The notes beneath the pieces were generated by a model that was not told where the DNA came from, did no database searches, and saw nothing but the letters and a program-made list of their open reading frames with translations. A DNA stretch of 64,000 bases from Methanoculleus frigidifontis. Its GTDB lineage: Archaea > Halobacteriota > Methanomicrobia > Methanomicrobiales > Methanoculleaceae. Location of the stretch: the NCBI RefSeq assembly GCF_030464345.1, contig NZ_VCYH01000003.1:124001-188000 (forward strand), read 5' to 3'. Within the stretch, counting starts at the first letter, position 1. Each line of letters begins with the position of its first letter. Of the stretch, positions 16,722 through 24,891 are shown in pieces. The position numbers and the translations under genes were made by a program.

Positions 16722-17330
16722 ATGAAAGAACAAAGCAACAATACAACCACTATTCTGATGGTGGGGAACCCGAATGTGGGGAAGAGCGCGCTTTTTAACC
16801 GGCTCACCGGGGCGAACGCGGTCGTCTCCAATTATCCGGGTACGACCGTCGATTATACCGCCGGGACGCTGATCGAGGATCACCGGACCTACGAGATCAT
16901 CGACGTGCCCGGCACCTATTCGCTTAAGCCGCGGGACGCTGCCGAGATGGTTGCCGTCCGGATGCTCGACGAGCACAGGGACGCGACGGTGCTGGTCGTC
17001 CTGGATGCGACGAAGATCGAGCGGGGCCTCTATCTTGCCCTGGAGGTCTTTGAGCGGGGAATCCCGTGCATCGTCGCGCTGAATATGACGGATGCGGCGC
17101 ACGACAAACAGATCGCCGTCGATGCGGCCGGGCTCCAGAGGATACTCGGCGTGCCGGTGATCGCGACCACCGCAATCAGCGGCGAGGGCGTCAAACACCT
17201 CGCCGACATGATCCGCAAGGCACAGGCTGCGGATATATCTGCCATCCGGAGCCGCCTGAACGGTCAGGAGCAGAACAGGAGAAGCATGGCGGGATGCGGC
17301 GGATGCAGCGGCTGCGGGGGGTGCCGGTAG
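16722..17330 (+). CDS. feoB: FeoB GTPase domain protein (split FeoB, N-terminal part)
   Basis: The 202-residue protein carries the G motifs: G1 GNPNVGKS at 15-22, G3 DVPG at about 60-63 and G4 NMTD at about 121-124. It ends in a Cys-rich CGGCSGCGGC tail. It corresponds to the cytosolic GTPase half of FeoB; the membrane half is the next gene, whose ATG directly abuts this gene's TAG. The two chains presumably assemble. The Cys tail could bind iron or form a redox switch, in place of the C-terminal Cys motif seen in some FeoB or FeoC proteins. Confidence 0.92.
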   Translation: MKEQSNNTTTILMVGNPNVGKSALFNRLTGANAVVSNYPGTTVDYTAGTLIEDHRTYEIIDVPGTYSLKPRDAAEMVAVRMLDEHRDATVLVVLDATKIERGLYLALEVFERGIPCIVALNMTDAAHDKQIAVDAAGLQRILGVPVIATTAISGEGVKHLADMIRKAQAADISAIRSRLNGQEQNRRSMAGCGGCSGCGGCR

Positions 17331-18545
17331 ATGGGCCTCACCGCAGACGAGCGCTGGGACATCATCGACGCAATCACGCAGCGGACGGTCGGCACCGGCA
17401 CCTACCGGCGCACCCTCGGCGACGCCCTCGGGGATCTGACGATACAGCCCCTCACGGGCATTCCGGTCGCCCTGGGGGTGCTCTATGCATTCTGGAGCAT
17501 CTTCGGCTCCTTTGCCGGGTCGCTCGTGACCGACGGGTTCATGGTCAAACTCTTCGACAGCTCCTGGCTGCCGTGGCTGCAGGCCGCGTGGCCGAACCCG
17601 GACAGTATCCTCTACTATCTCTTCGTGGGAGACCCGGCGGCCGACAACTGTTTCGAGGCCTTCGGGGCGCTTACCTCCGGCCTCTTCGTCGCCATCGGCG
17701 TGGTGCTGCCGGCGGTGCTCATCTTCTACCTGATGATGACCGTCCTCGAGGACTCGGGCTACCTGCCGCGGCTGGCGGTGCTCATGGATACCGTGCTCCA
17801 CAAGATCGGGCTGCACGGCTACGCCATCGTGCCTGCCATCCTCGGCCTCGGGTGCAACGTGCCCGCGGTGACGGCGACCCGGATTCTTGAGACCCGGAAG
17901 CAGCGGTTCATCATGATGTCGCTCCTCGCCATCTTCATCCCCTGCGGCGCCCAGCTCGGTGTGATGCTCGAGGTCATCCCCGAGACGGTCGGGCTGGTCA
18001 TGCTCTACCTGATCATCGGTTTCGGGATCTTCGGCTTCGTGCTCGACCGGCTCATCCCCGGCAGCAATCCCGAGATCCTCATCGACGTGCCCCCCTACCG
18101 CTGGCCGGCCTGGGAGAACGTCACCCGCAAGCTCTGGAGCCGGACGAAAGGATTCCTCAAAGAAGCGGTTCCGTTCGTCCTCCTCGGGGTGCTGATCGTC
18201 AACGTCCTCTACCTTACCGGCGTCATCGCTGCGCTCGCCGACCTCTTCGCACCGCTCTTCGTCACCTGGTTCGGGGTGCCGAAAGAGACGGTCGGGCCCC
18301 TCGTTGCAGGGTTCCTGCGCAAAGACCTCGCCGTCGCCCAGCTCTCCACCATCGCCATGACGCCCTACCAGATGATCACCTCGGTTGTGCTCGTCTCCAT
18401 CTACTTCCCCTGCGTGGCCACCTTCGTGGTGATGCTGCGTGAGGGATGGCGGGAGCTTCTGGCGGCGATTGCCGTGCTCATCGCGGTGGTCTTCATCTAC
18501 GGCGGGCTGATCCACGCCATCGGCATCCTCATGGGGGTTGCATAA
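17331..18545 (+). CDS. feoB: FeoB membrane domain protein (split FeoB, C-terminal part)
   Basis: The 404-residue protein has about eight helices in two Gate-type repeats and the conserved FeoB motifs GLGCNVPAVTATR (about 175-187) and PCGAQLGVM (about 202-210), whose cysteines lie in the iron path. Together with the preceding GTPase it makes a complete ferrous-iron permease. The split falls between the GTPase and the first membrane helix, with stop and start codons adjacent, so it is a true two-gene arrangement and not a frameshift. Confidence 0.92.
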   Translation: MGLTADERWDIIDAITQRTVGTGTYRRTLGDALGDLTIQPLTGIPVALGVLYAFWSIFGSFAGSLVTDGFMVKLFDSSWLPWLQAAWPNPDSILYYLFVGDPAADNCFEAFGALTSGLFVAIGVVLPAVLIFYLMMTVLEDSGYLPRLAVLMDTVLHKIGLHGYAIVPAILGLGCNVPAVTATRILETRKQRFIMMSLLAIFIPCGAQLGVMLEVIPETVGLVMLYLIIGFGIFGFVLDRLIPGSNPEILIDVPPYRWPAWENVTRKLWSRTKGFLKEAVPFVLLGVLIVNVLYLTGVIAALADLFAPLFVTWFGVPKETVGPLVAGFLRKDLAVAQLSTIAMTPYQMITSVVLVSIYFPCVATFVVMLREGWRELLAAIAVLIAVVFIYGGLIHAIGILMGVA

Positions 18546-19046
18546 ATGAACAAAAATGTCAGTGTATTCTCACTCTTCATCGGGCTGCTCGGCCTGGCCA
18601 CGCTTGCATCCGGCCTCGCCGACATCCTCGTCTGGGCCGGGGCAGATCCCGGCTTTTCGATCGGCATTCTTGAAATCGCAGGCGACGACTTCTTCCGCTG
18701 GGCATGGGGCGGAGCCATCGTGGCCTTCGGCGGCCTCTTCATGCTGGCGGGGCTGAAGAACACCGATGATCTGCAACAGTCTGCAACGGTGCTGCTCGGC
18801 GCCGCCATGGTCTGGATCATCGCCGGCACCGATATCTTCGCCCGGTTCTGCGAGAGCGTCCCCGCAGGCGAGGAAGCGCCGGAGTTCTTCAACTCGCTCT
18901 CCGGCTTCCTGGCCGGGTTTGCCCCGCCCTACCCGCCGGCGATCCTCCTCCTGCCGTTCACGCTGGTGGTTGCGTACGTCCTCTTCACACGGAGGTTCGA
19001 TGAGGCAGAACCACCGTCAACCGCTGATTTCCCGAACAGATTATAA
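18546..19046 (+). CDS. Membrane protein of the Feo operon
   Basis: The 166-residue protein has four hydrophobic segments (about 8-30, 50-70, 80-97, 130-150). Its ATG directly follows the FeoB TAA. It is not recognised; position in the operon suggests a role in iron import or its regulation. Confidence 0.72.
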   Translation: MNKNVSVFSLFIGLLGLATLASGLADILVWAGADPGFSIGILEIAGDDFFRWAWGGAIVAFGGLFMLAGLKNTDDLQQSATVLLGAAMVWIIAGTDIFARFCESVPAGEEAPEFFNSLSGFLAGFAPPYPPAILLLPFTLVVAYVLFTRRFDEAEPPSTADFPNRL

Positions 19047-19055
19047 GGATCCGCC

Positions 19056-19499
19056 ATGAAACATACTGGATGCGTGATGAATCTCAGCAGGAAGGCCGAA
19101 GACTATCTCGAGGCCATTCTCAACGTGACCCTCGAGAAGGGGTATGCCCGGACAAAGGATGTGGCGCGTGAACTGGACGTCAGCCCGTCGAGCGTCGTCG
19201 AGATGTTCCAGAAGCTCGACGGCATGGGCCTGATCGAGTACCGACGATACGAGGGCGTGGTGCTGGAGCCCCGGGGACGGGAGATTGCAGAGGTCATCAA
19301 GTTCCGGCACGATACGCTGAAAGAGTTCCTGCTGCTGATCAAAGTGCCGGAGAAGGTCGCCGAGCAGGATGCGTGCTTCATGGAGCACGAGCTCCATCCA
19401 GAGACCGTCCGGCAGATCCGGTCGCTGATCGAGGCTCTGCGGGCCGACTCCCGGCTGTACGGTCATCTTGAACGCTCCATCCGGAATCAGGCAGAGTAA
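19056..19499 (+). CDS. DtxR/MntR family metal-dependent regulator
   Basis: The 147-residue protein has an N-terminal winged helix (about 10-70: SRKAEDYLEAI, TKDVARELDVSPSSVVEMFQKL) and the dimerisation domain (about 75-140) with the metal-ligand pattern CFMEHELHPE. There is no C-terminal SH3/FeoA-like domain, so it is the short MntR/TroR form. As last gene of the Feo operon it probably represses the operon when ferrous iron is plentiful. ATG at 19056 has a GGAT site; an ATG at 19077 is the alternative. Confidence 0.9.
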   Translation: MKHTGCVMNLSRKAEDYLEAILNVTLEKGYARTKDVARELDVSPSSVVEMFQKLDGMGLIEYRRYEGVVLEPRGREIAEVIKFRHDTLKEFLLLIKVPEKVAEQDACFMEHELHPETVRQIRSLIEALRADSRLYGHLERSIRNQAE

Positions 19500-19624
19500 A
19501 TACACTTTTCCTGCCGGCTCTCGTGCCCGGCAGATAGAACCGGATACTCACGTTCCTTTTCTGGATACCCGGGCGCCGCCCCTGCTTGCGTGAGCGAAAA
19601 AATGTGGTGCCGTGCTGAATTTCG

Positions 19625-20566
19625 TCACCGAGCCCTGTCGAGGAAGGCCTGCACGATCGCGGTGAACTCGTCCGGGTACTGGTACATGAGCCCGTGGCCC
19701 GCTCCCCGTACCTGCACCACAGAGGCCGACGCTATCCGCTCGCCGATGAAGAATGAGTTGCCGGGCGGGGAGATGACGTCCCGGTCGCCCACGATGAGGA
19801 GGGTGGGCGTGTCGATGGTGCCGAGCCACGCAGAGACGCCCGTCCGTGCTCCCATCGCCTCTCCCTGCCGGGCGATATTCTCGGGGCTGCTCTTCTCGGT
19901 GACGCTCGGGAAGTACTCCCGCGGGTCGGGGTGCTCCGCCATCCAGTCTGCAGGGAAGAGGAGCGAGAGCAGGCGCATGCCCCGTTCAGCGTCTGTGCCG
20001 CTGGTGTCGAGGAGTTTCTTCTGCACCTCGGGATCCATGGGCACGCTCTCGTTTCCGCCGGGATCGGCGGCGTAGAGCACGAGTTTCTCGACCCGTTCGG
20101 GATGTTCGTGGGCGAGCGCGAGCGCGACGTCGGCACCCATCGACCAGCCGAGCACGGGCGTCTTCTCGATCCCGAGCGCGTCCATGAGGCCGGCGGTGTC
20201 GTTTGCAAAGAGCGATATCGAGTAATTCTGCTCAGACGAGGTGGAAAGCCCCATTCCCCGGTTGTCGAAGACGATCACCCGGTACCGGCGGGCAAGGTCT
20301 TCGAGCATCCGGGTGTCCCACATGTCCATCGTGCTGGCGTAGCCCATGATGAGCACGAGCGGCGGCCCGTCCCCGAATTCCTTGTAGGCGATCTCGATGT
20401 CGTCGACGGCAGCCGTCTGCACCGTCGCGTTCGCGACATCGATCGGGTCGTCGGCGGTCTCCGACGGGGTTCTGGTGCCGGTGCAGCCGCAGAGGAGGCA
20501 GGCTGCGGCAAGAAGCAGGAAGGCGGCACCCGTAAGGGCAGAGAAGAGCGGATGCATGGTGTTCAT
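19625..20566 (-). CDS. Alpha/beta hydrolase lipoprotein
   Basis: The 313-residue protein starts with a hydrophobic signal ending in a LLCGC lipobox-like motif near residue 28, so it is probably lipid-anchored outside the cell. The hydrolase fold follows: oxyanion GYAS at about 73-76, nucleophile elbow GWSMG at about 138-142, acid Asp in GDRD near 256 and His in GAGHG near 286. The substrate is unknown (esterase, lipase or haloperoxidase-like). A TATA-like element at 20594-20605 (minus strand) lies 28-39 bases upstream, suggesting a leaderless or nearly leaderless mRNA. Confidence 0.88.
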   Translation of the reverse strand: MNTMHPLFSALTGAAFLLLAAACLLCGCTGTRTPSETADDPIDVANATVQTAAVDDIEIAYKEFGDGPPLVLIMGYASTMDMWDTRMLEDLARRYRVIVFDNRGMGLSTSSEQNYSISLFANDTAGLMDALGIEKTPVLGWSMGADVALALAHEHPERVEKLVLYAADPGGNESVPMDPEVQKKLLDTSGTDAERGMRLLSLLFPADWMAEHPDPREYFPSVTEKSSPENIARQGEAMGARTGVSAWLGTIDTPTLLIVGDRDVISPPGNSFFIGERIASASVVQVRGAGHGLMYQYPDEFTAIVQAFLDRAR

Positions 20567-20637
20567 CCATTTTGAAGATCAAAACCCGGAGGCTAAATAT
20601 TTTTCTAAATGCAGTTTTCGGGTTTTTCCGCACCCCG

Positions 20638-20747
20638 GCAGCGCTCGGTGTCGAGCTGGAAACGGGGGAGTGCCTGCCGGGCGGTCTGCGGTGCGTGTAT
20701 CGCCGTTCGTGAGCATGCAGAAGAGAGAACCCGACACCGAGCGCTGC
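20638..20747. repeat. Perfect 16-bp inverted repeat with 78-base spacer
   Basis: Arms GCAGCGCTCGGTGTCG (20638-20653) and its exact reverse complement (20732-20747) enclose 78 bases containing no gene. The unit could be a long stem-loop RNA or a miniature terminal-inverted-repeat element. No flanking target duplication is seen. Confidence 0.6.
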
Positions 20748-20834
20748 GATAGGAGCTCTTGAAAGGCTCCCGGAAGAACCCTGTACTTTTCTGGTGTCCG
20801 GTCATCACAGCCGGAGGTGAAGGGGGAGCAGAAA

Positions 20835-21179
20835 ATGAAAGGCCTGGCAATGCTGCGGATCGGTGAGGTAGGATGGATCGAAAAAGACCGGCCGGCCGCC
20901 ATTGAGGTGGCGAAGAAATGCGGTGCGACGGATATCATCCCGATCCCCCGTGTCGGCTGGGGTGTCGGGATGGCGAACAAAACTATCGTGACCGACCTCT
21001 GCCCCGGCGGACGGGTGCGCATGGAGCGGCTGGCCGAGGTCGTGATGCACGGGCGGATGGACCCGTCGCTGATGGCGACGCATGTCTTTCGGGGTTTCGA
21101 CAGGCTCGAAGAGGCGCTGCACCTGATGAAGGAGAAACCCCGCGACCTGATCAAACCGGTCGTCATCGTGGAAGAGTAG
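20835..21179 (+). pseudogene. adh: Collapsed NADP-dependent secondary alcohol dehydrogenase
   Basis: The first 21 residues (MKGLAMLRIGEVGWIEKDRP) match the N-terminus of isopropanol-type zinc alcohol dehydrogenases. Residues about 23-34 (EVAKKCGATDI) match the strand after the Rossmann motif. From about residue 36 the sequence matches the C-terminus (IPRVGWGVGMANKTI, LCPGGRVRMERL, GFDRLEEALHLMKEKPRDLIKPVVI). Two internal in-frame deletions have removed the catalytic zinc ligands and the nucleotide-binding GxGxxG, shrinking about 350 residues to 114. Start, ribosome-binding site and stop are kept. In related methanogens the intact enzyme oxidises 2-propanol to feed methanogenesis. Confidence 0.75.
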
Positions 21180-21249
21180 ACTTTTCCTCTCTTTTGGTAT
21201 ATGCGGGCCGGCAGCCCGACACGCCGACGTCCGGCTTGCCTGGTAAGAG

Positions 21250-21590
21250 ATTCTCCGGGGCTCCGGCTCCCAATAACCTTCCCGGTTAAGCAAAGCTTAT
21301 ATATCGGAAATCCGGGCAGGATCCTCCGGAATTTCGACCCGCACAGAAGCCCTCAGACGGTCGTTCTCACCGCGAGCTATGGTAGAACATCCTCCGGAAT
21401 CGGTCCGGCTCAGATCGGCGTTATATCTCGATGAATCTTCCGTTTTTCAGGGATCTGGGTGATATGCTTCGGTTTATCGCGGATCACAGAACCGCGATCC
21501 GAAACGCCCGGTAAAACCGGAGAAGAACGGCAATATGGGCATCTTTCAGGACGGGGAGAGGGGCGGTTCACCCCGACTCGAGGTGCTCAC
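21250..21590 (+). repeat. Direct duplication, upstream copy (non-coding element)
   Basis: This stretch aligns along its length with 23750-24060. Shared blocks include a TATATATCGG promoter-like start, AATCCGGGCAGGATC, CCGGAATTTCGACC, CGTTCTCACCG, GATATGCTTCG and CGATCCGAAAC, with small gaps. Neither copy has a conserved long frame, though both contain an ATG followed by a similar GGN-TTC/ATC-TTT opening near the 3' end. A structured RNA or long leader is possible. Confidence 0.65.
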
Positions 21591-21669
21591 GTCGACGGCT
21601 GTGTGCTGTTGAAGAGCCCTCCCGGAGATCCGACGGAGGTACCCGGTATCGCACGCATCGGCGGTACCT

Positions 21670-21905
21670 GAATATTCTCTCCGGATGATCCCTCGCAGCG
21701 CTGTCGTGAGGATCGCTCGTTGCCGGGTGTCCGTTCATCATGGATTCTGCAGGGGATGTGTGTGCATGAAGCGGAGCGACAAACTCCCGGATACCTCTCG
21801 ATCAGCCGTATCCTCACCGGTGTATGGATGGCTACTCTTACGGTCGACCTCCGTGAAACGGTCTTTGCGTGCGTGAGCACGGGTCTCCTGCATTCCTGCA
21901 GATGA
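21670..21905 (+). pseudogene. Relic of the four-helix membrane protein gene
   Basis: At the DNA level this stretch matches the 3' half of the gene at 24254 (CTCGCAGCGCTGTCGTG; CCGTATCCTCACCGGTGT; CTCTTACGGTCG), but with frame-disrupting insertions and deletions and with the 5' half missing. It lies downstream of the first copy of the duplicated element, in the same order as the better copy. Confidence 0.65.
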
Positions 21906-21951
21906 ATCCGCAAACCACCGGGATAAAAAAGATCGGCGAAGGATGTCCTGT

Positions 21952-23550
21952 CTATCGGGTTCCTTTGATCACCAGCAGCGTGATGTCGTCAAACTGGGGC
22001 ATGTCCCCGGAAAACTCCCGGACACCGGATAGAATCCGGTCGAGAATCTCCTGCGCCGGAAGCCGGGCGGTTTCCCGTATGATTGCGGTGAGCCGGTCTG
22101 TCCCGAACAGTTCTTCCTCTGCATTGATCGCTTCCGTGACGCCGTCGGTATACATGACGACGAGATCGTCCGGGCCGATCGACAGGGACCGGGAAAAATA
22201 TTCCTGGTTCTCGAATGCGCCAAGCACGATGCCGGTGGGCAGGAGCTCCTCGAGCGTCTCGGTCCGGCTCCGGAATACCACCGGGGGGTTGTGGCCGGCA
22301 TTCACGTACGTCAGGGTCCTGTCCCCTTCGCTGAGCGTTCCGAAGAAGAGGGTGACAAACATGCCGGACTTGGCATCCTGGGCAATAATATTGTTGGAGT
22401 CGGAGATCGCCTTTGCCGGATCGCGGTGCCAGAGTGCATTCACCCTTACCACGATACGGGACAATGCCATAAAAAGGGCTGCCGGAACGCCTTTTCCGGC
22501 AACATCGGCAATGAGGAGCCCGAGCGTCCCTTTGTTCAAGGCGATGATCTCAAAGGGTATCACATCGAAGAAATCGCCGCCGACTTCTTTTGCCATGACT
22601 GCGCGTGCAGCGATATCGAACCCCGCGATCTGGGGGATCACCTTCGGCATGAAGCTCGTCTGGATCTCCGCGGCGATCTGGAGTTCGGCATTCGAACGGG
22701 CAAGCCGTCCCTCCAGCTCGCGGCGCTCGGTGATGTCCCGGATCGACTCGATGGCGCCGGTGACGTTGCCTTCCGGATCGTAGAGCGGGCTTGCCTTGGC
22801 CCAGAAGTACCGGCCCGATCTTCCCCGGAGGCTCGGAATGAACGTGTCCACCACAAGCGTATCTCCTTCCCGTTGCACATGGGTATAGCGGCTCTCCACT
22901 TCCGCCTCCGGCATGAGGATGAGGTTTGCCAGCATCGGTCTTTGTTCCTGGTAAAACGGGAGGGCATATTCGTAGGCCCCTTTTCCGATCATGGATGCAG
23001 CGGGAATTCCGGTCAGTTCCTCCATTCCCCGATTCCACGTAATGACAAAGCCCTCCCTGTCGATGGCAAATGTGGCGTCGGGGAGAAAACTGATGATGTC
23101 TGCAAGACTCCTCCGGGATCGGACGATCTCCTGTTCGGCGCGTTTCCGGTCGGTGATGTCCCGGATCGTCTCGATGGCACCGGTGACGTTGCCTTTGGAG
23201 TCATAGAGCGGGCTGGCCTTGGCCCAGAAGAACGTCCCGCCCGGCCGGAAGTCGGGAATGAAGATATCGACCACGAGGGTATCTCCGCTCCGCTCCACGG
23301 AATCGTACCGCTTCTCGATATCGGACTCAGACATGAAGATGAGGTTTGCCAGCATCGGTTTCTGCGTCCCGTAGAACGGGACCGCGTACTCGTAGTTGCC
23401 CTTCCCGAGCATGGCCTCTGCCGGGACGCCGGTCAGCGCCTCCATCGCCTTGTTCCACGCGATGACCGTTCCTTCCCGATCGATAACCAGCGTTGCATCC
23501 GGTAGGAAATCGATGATTGCGTCCTGAAAAGTCCGGCTCTGTGACTCCAT
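21952..23550 (-). CDS. Tandem-PAS, SpoIIE-type PP2C phosphatase
   Basis: The 532-residue cytosolic protein has two PAS domains (about 5-140 and 140-280) that are so alike (FLPDAT..IDREG, GKG.YEYA.PFY) that they arose by internal duplication. A short coiled coil leads to a PP2C/SpoIIE phosphatase domain (about 305-530) with VGGDFFDV, DVAGKG, YTDGVTEA and a terminal FDDITLL motif, which supply the metal-binding aspartates. Such proteins dephosphorylate anti-sigma-antagonist-like partners in bacteria; in archaea the target is unknown. A TATA-like element lies near 23640. Confidence 0.92.
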   Translation of the reverse strand: MESQSRTFQDAIIDFLPDATLVIDREGTVIAWNKAMEALTGVPAEAMLGKGNYEYAVPFYGTQKPMLANLIFMSESDIEKRYDSVERSGDTLVVDIFIPDFRPGGTFFWAKASPLYDSKGNVTGAIETIRDITDRKRAEQEIVRSRRSLADIISFLPDATFAIDREGFVITWNRGMEELTGIPAASMIGKGAYEYALPFYQEQRPMLANLILMPEAEVESRYTHVQREGDTLVVDTFIPSLRGRSGRYFWAKASPLYDPEGNVTGAIESIRDITERRELEGRLARSNAELQIAAEIQTSFMPKVIPQIAGFDIAARAVMAKEVGGDFFDVIPFEIIALNKGTLGLLIADVAGKGVPAALFMALSRIVVRVNALWHRDPAKAISDSNNIIAQDAKSGMFVTLFFGTLSEGDRTLTYVNAGHNPPVVFRSRTETLEELLPTGIVLGAFENQEYFSRSLSIGPDDLVVMYTDGVTEAINAEEELFGTDRLTAIIRETARLPAQEILDRILSGVREFSGDMPQFDDITLLVIKGTR

Positions 23551-23749
23551 TCTCCTGCTCCTATGGGAGGATTATGTCCTTCCTGGGTATGAAGATTCTC
23601 TATCTCCAGCGCCGCCTCTCGTTTCCAGGATTCGCTAAAATATTGCCTTTGATTCCTCGATTTCGGTTATACCATCAGATTCTTCGGGAATTATTGGCCG
23701 GATCTTGCCGGGATAGCTCCTCCTTCCCCTGCTTGAGCAATCCTCCCGG

Positions 23750-24060
23750 TTTTTCCCGGAGGCCTCGGCTCAACCAATGCATATATATCGGCAATCCGGG
23801 CAGGATCCGCCGGAATTTCGACCATCACCGAAAGCCTTCAGACGGCCGTTCTCACCGGGAGCCATAGCCATCCTCCGGGAATTACCTCTCCTCATATGGC
23901 CGTTATAGCTCGGTAAATTTTCCGTTTCTCAGGTATTTGGGCGATATGCTTCGCTTTTTTGCGGTTCTGCGATCCGCGATCCGAAACACCCGATAAAACC
24001 TGAAAAAACGGCAGCATGGGGTTCTTTAAGGACGGGGAGCGGGGCGGTCGCCTCGCCTCG
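23750..24060 (+). repeat. Direct duplication, downstream copy (non-coding element)
   Basis: This is the second copy of the element at 21250-21590, in the same orientation and about 2.5 kb away, with the phosphatase gene between. It begins with a GCATATATATCGG promoter-like block and ends about 190 bases before the membrane-protein gene, so it could be a long 5' leader or an independent small RNA gene. Confidence 0.65.
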
Positions 24061-24253
24061 GGGCCGGCGTCCCTGGATGCACCCTCTCCGAAGACCTCGT
24101 ATCCAGACTTCTCCGGGGAGCCGAAATCAAAATTGCTGGAATTATCTGGTAATCCCGTGATTTCTCTTTACGAGCGATTCGATGAATATTCTCAAGCAGC
24201 TTGCCGCAGAATTCGCGCCCTGGATCAGCTTCTGCCTCCTCCCGGGAGATACG

Positions 24254-24756
24254 ATGGAGGAACTCGGCATCGCACTCATTGCCGGTCTCGTCTCCACCGT
24301 CGTCCTCAATTTCAATGGCATCAGGAAAAGATACCTCTTCCCCGTAACGACGCTCGTGTTCTTCGTCGTTATGTGCATAGCGGTCATCGGCCTTCAGAGC
24401 GTGCCGGTCGCCGGGTTCTTGGGTATCCTCGCCTACGGAACCCTCGCAGCGCTGTCGTGGGGTTCGCTCCTTGCCGGACGCCCGTTCACCATGGATTATG
24501 CAGGGGAGGATGTGAGCGAAGAGGGGAGAAAAATGCCTGAGTACCTCTCAATCAACCGTATCCTCACCGGTGTCTGGGCGATCACTCTTACGGTCGGCCT
24601 CGGTGAGATGGTCTTCGAGTACGGGAGCCCCACTCCCCCGGGGCTCCTGCAGATGTTCATCCCGTGGGCCAGTTTCGTGGTAGGATGGCCTTTACGCTCT
24701 GGTATCCCGGGTACGCGGTGGCACGGGAGGCGGCGTCTGCCGGTGGCAGCGAGTGA
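24254..24756 (+). pseudogene. Four-helix membrane protein with a 3' frameshift
   Basis: The ATG at 24254 has GGGAG five bases upstream; an ATG at 24182 is possible. The protein has helices at about 4-20, 27-47, 51-70 and 100-120 and a last helix from PWASFVVG. At 24684-24686 the frame is lost: shifting by one base continues as MAFTLWYPGYAVAREAASAG and stops at 24756, which completes the helix naturally. Read unshifted, the tail becomes Arg/Gly/Pro-rich nonsense to 24943. A one-base deletion is the simplest cause. The family is unknown. A more decayed copy lies at 21670. Confidence 0.6.
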
Positions 24757-24891
24757 TGAAGAGGGGAACCATCCCGGTACCGCCGGTGTCCTCTCCTGCA
24801 GGGGGGCTCTGACGCGCCCTCCTGCTCATTTTCCCCGATGCGGATGGCCCGGGAGTGGGGATGGAATGGGCGTGATGAGGATTGCGAATTT

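Noticed and set aside
16485-18515. A 676-codon open frame on the minus strand opposite feoB
   Set aside because: Antisense to the iron-uptake genes, with very high Asp/His/Gly content and no recognisable motif.
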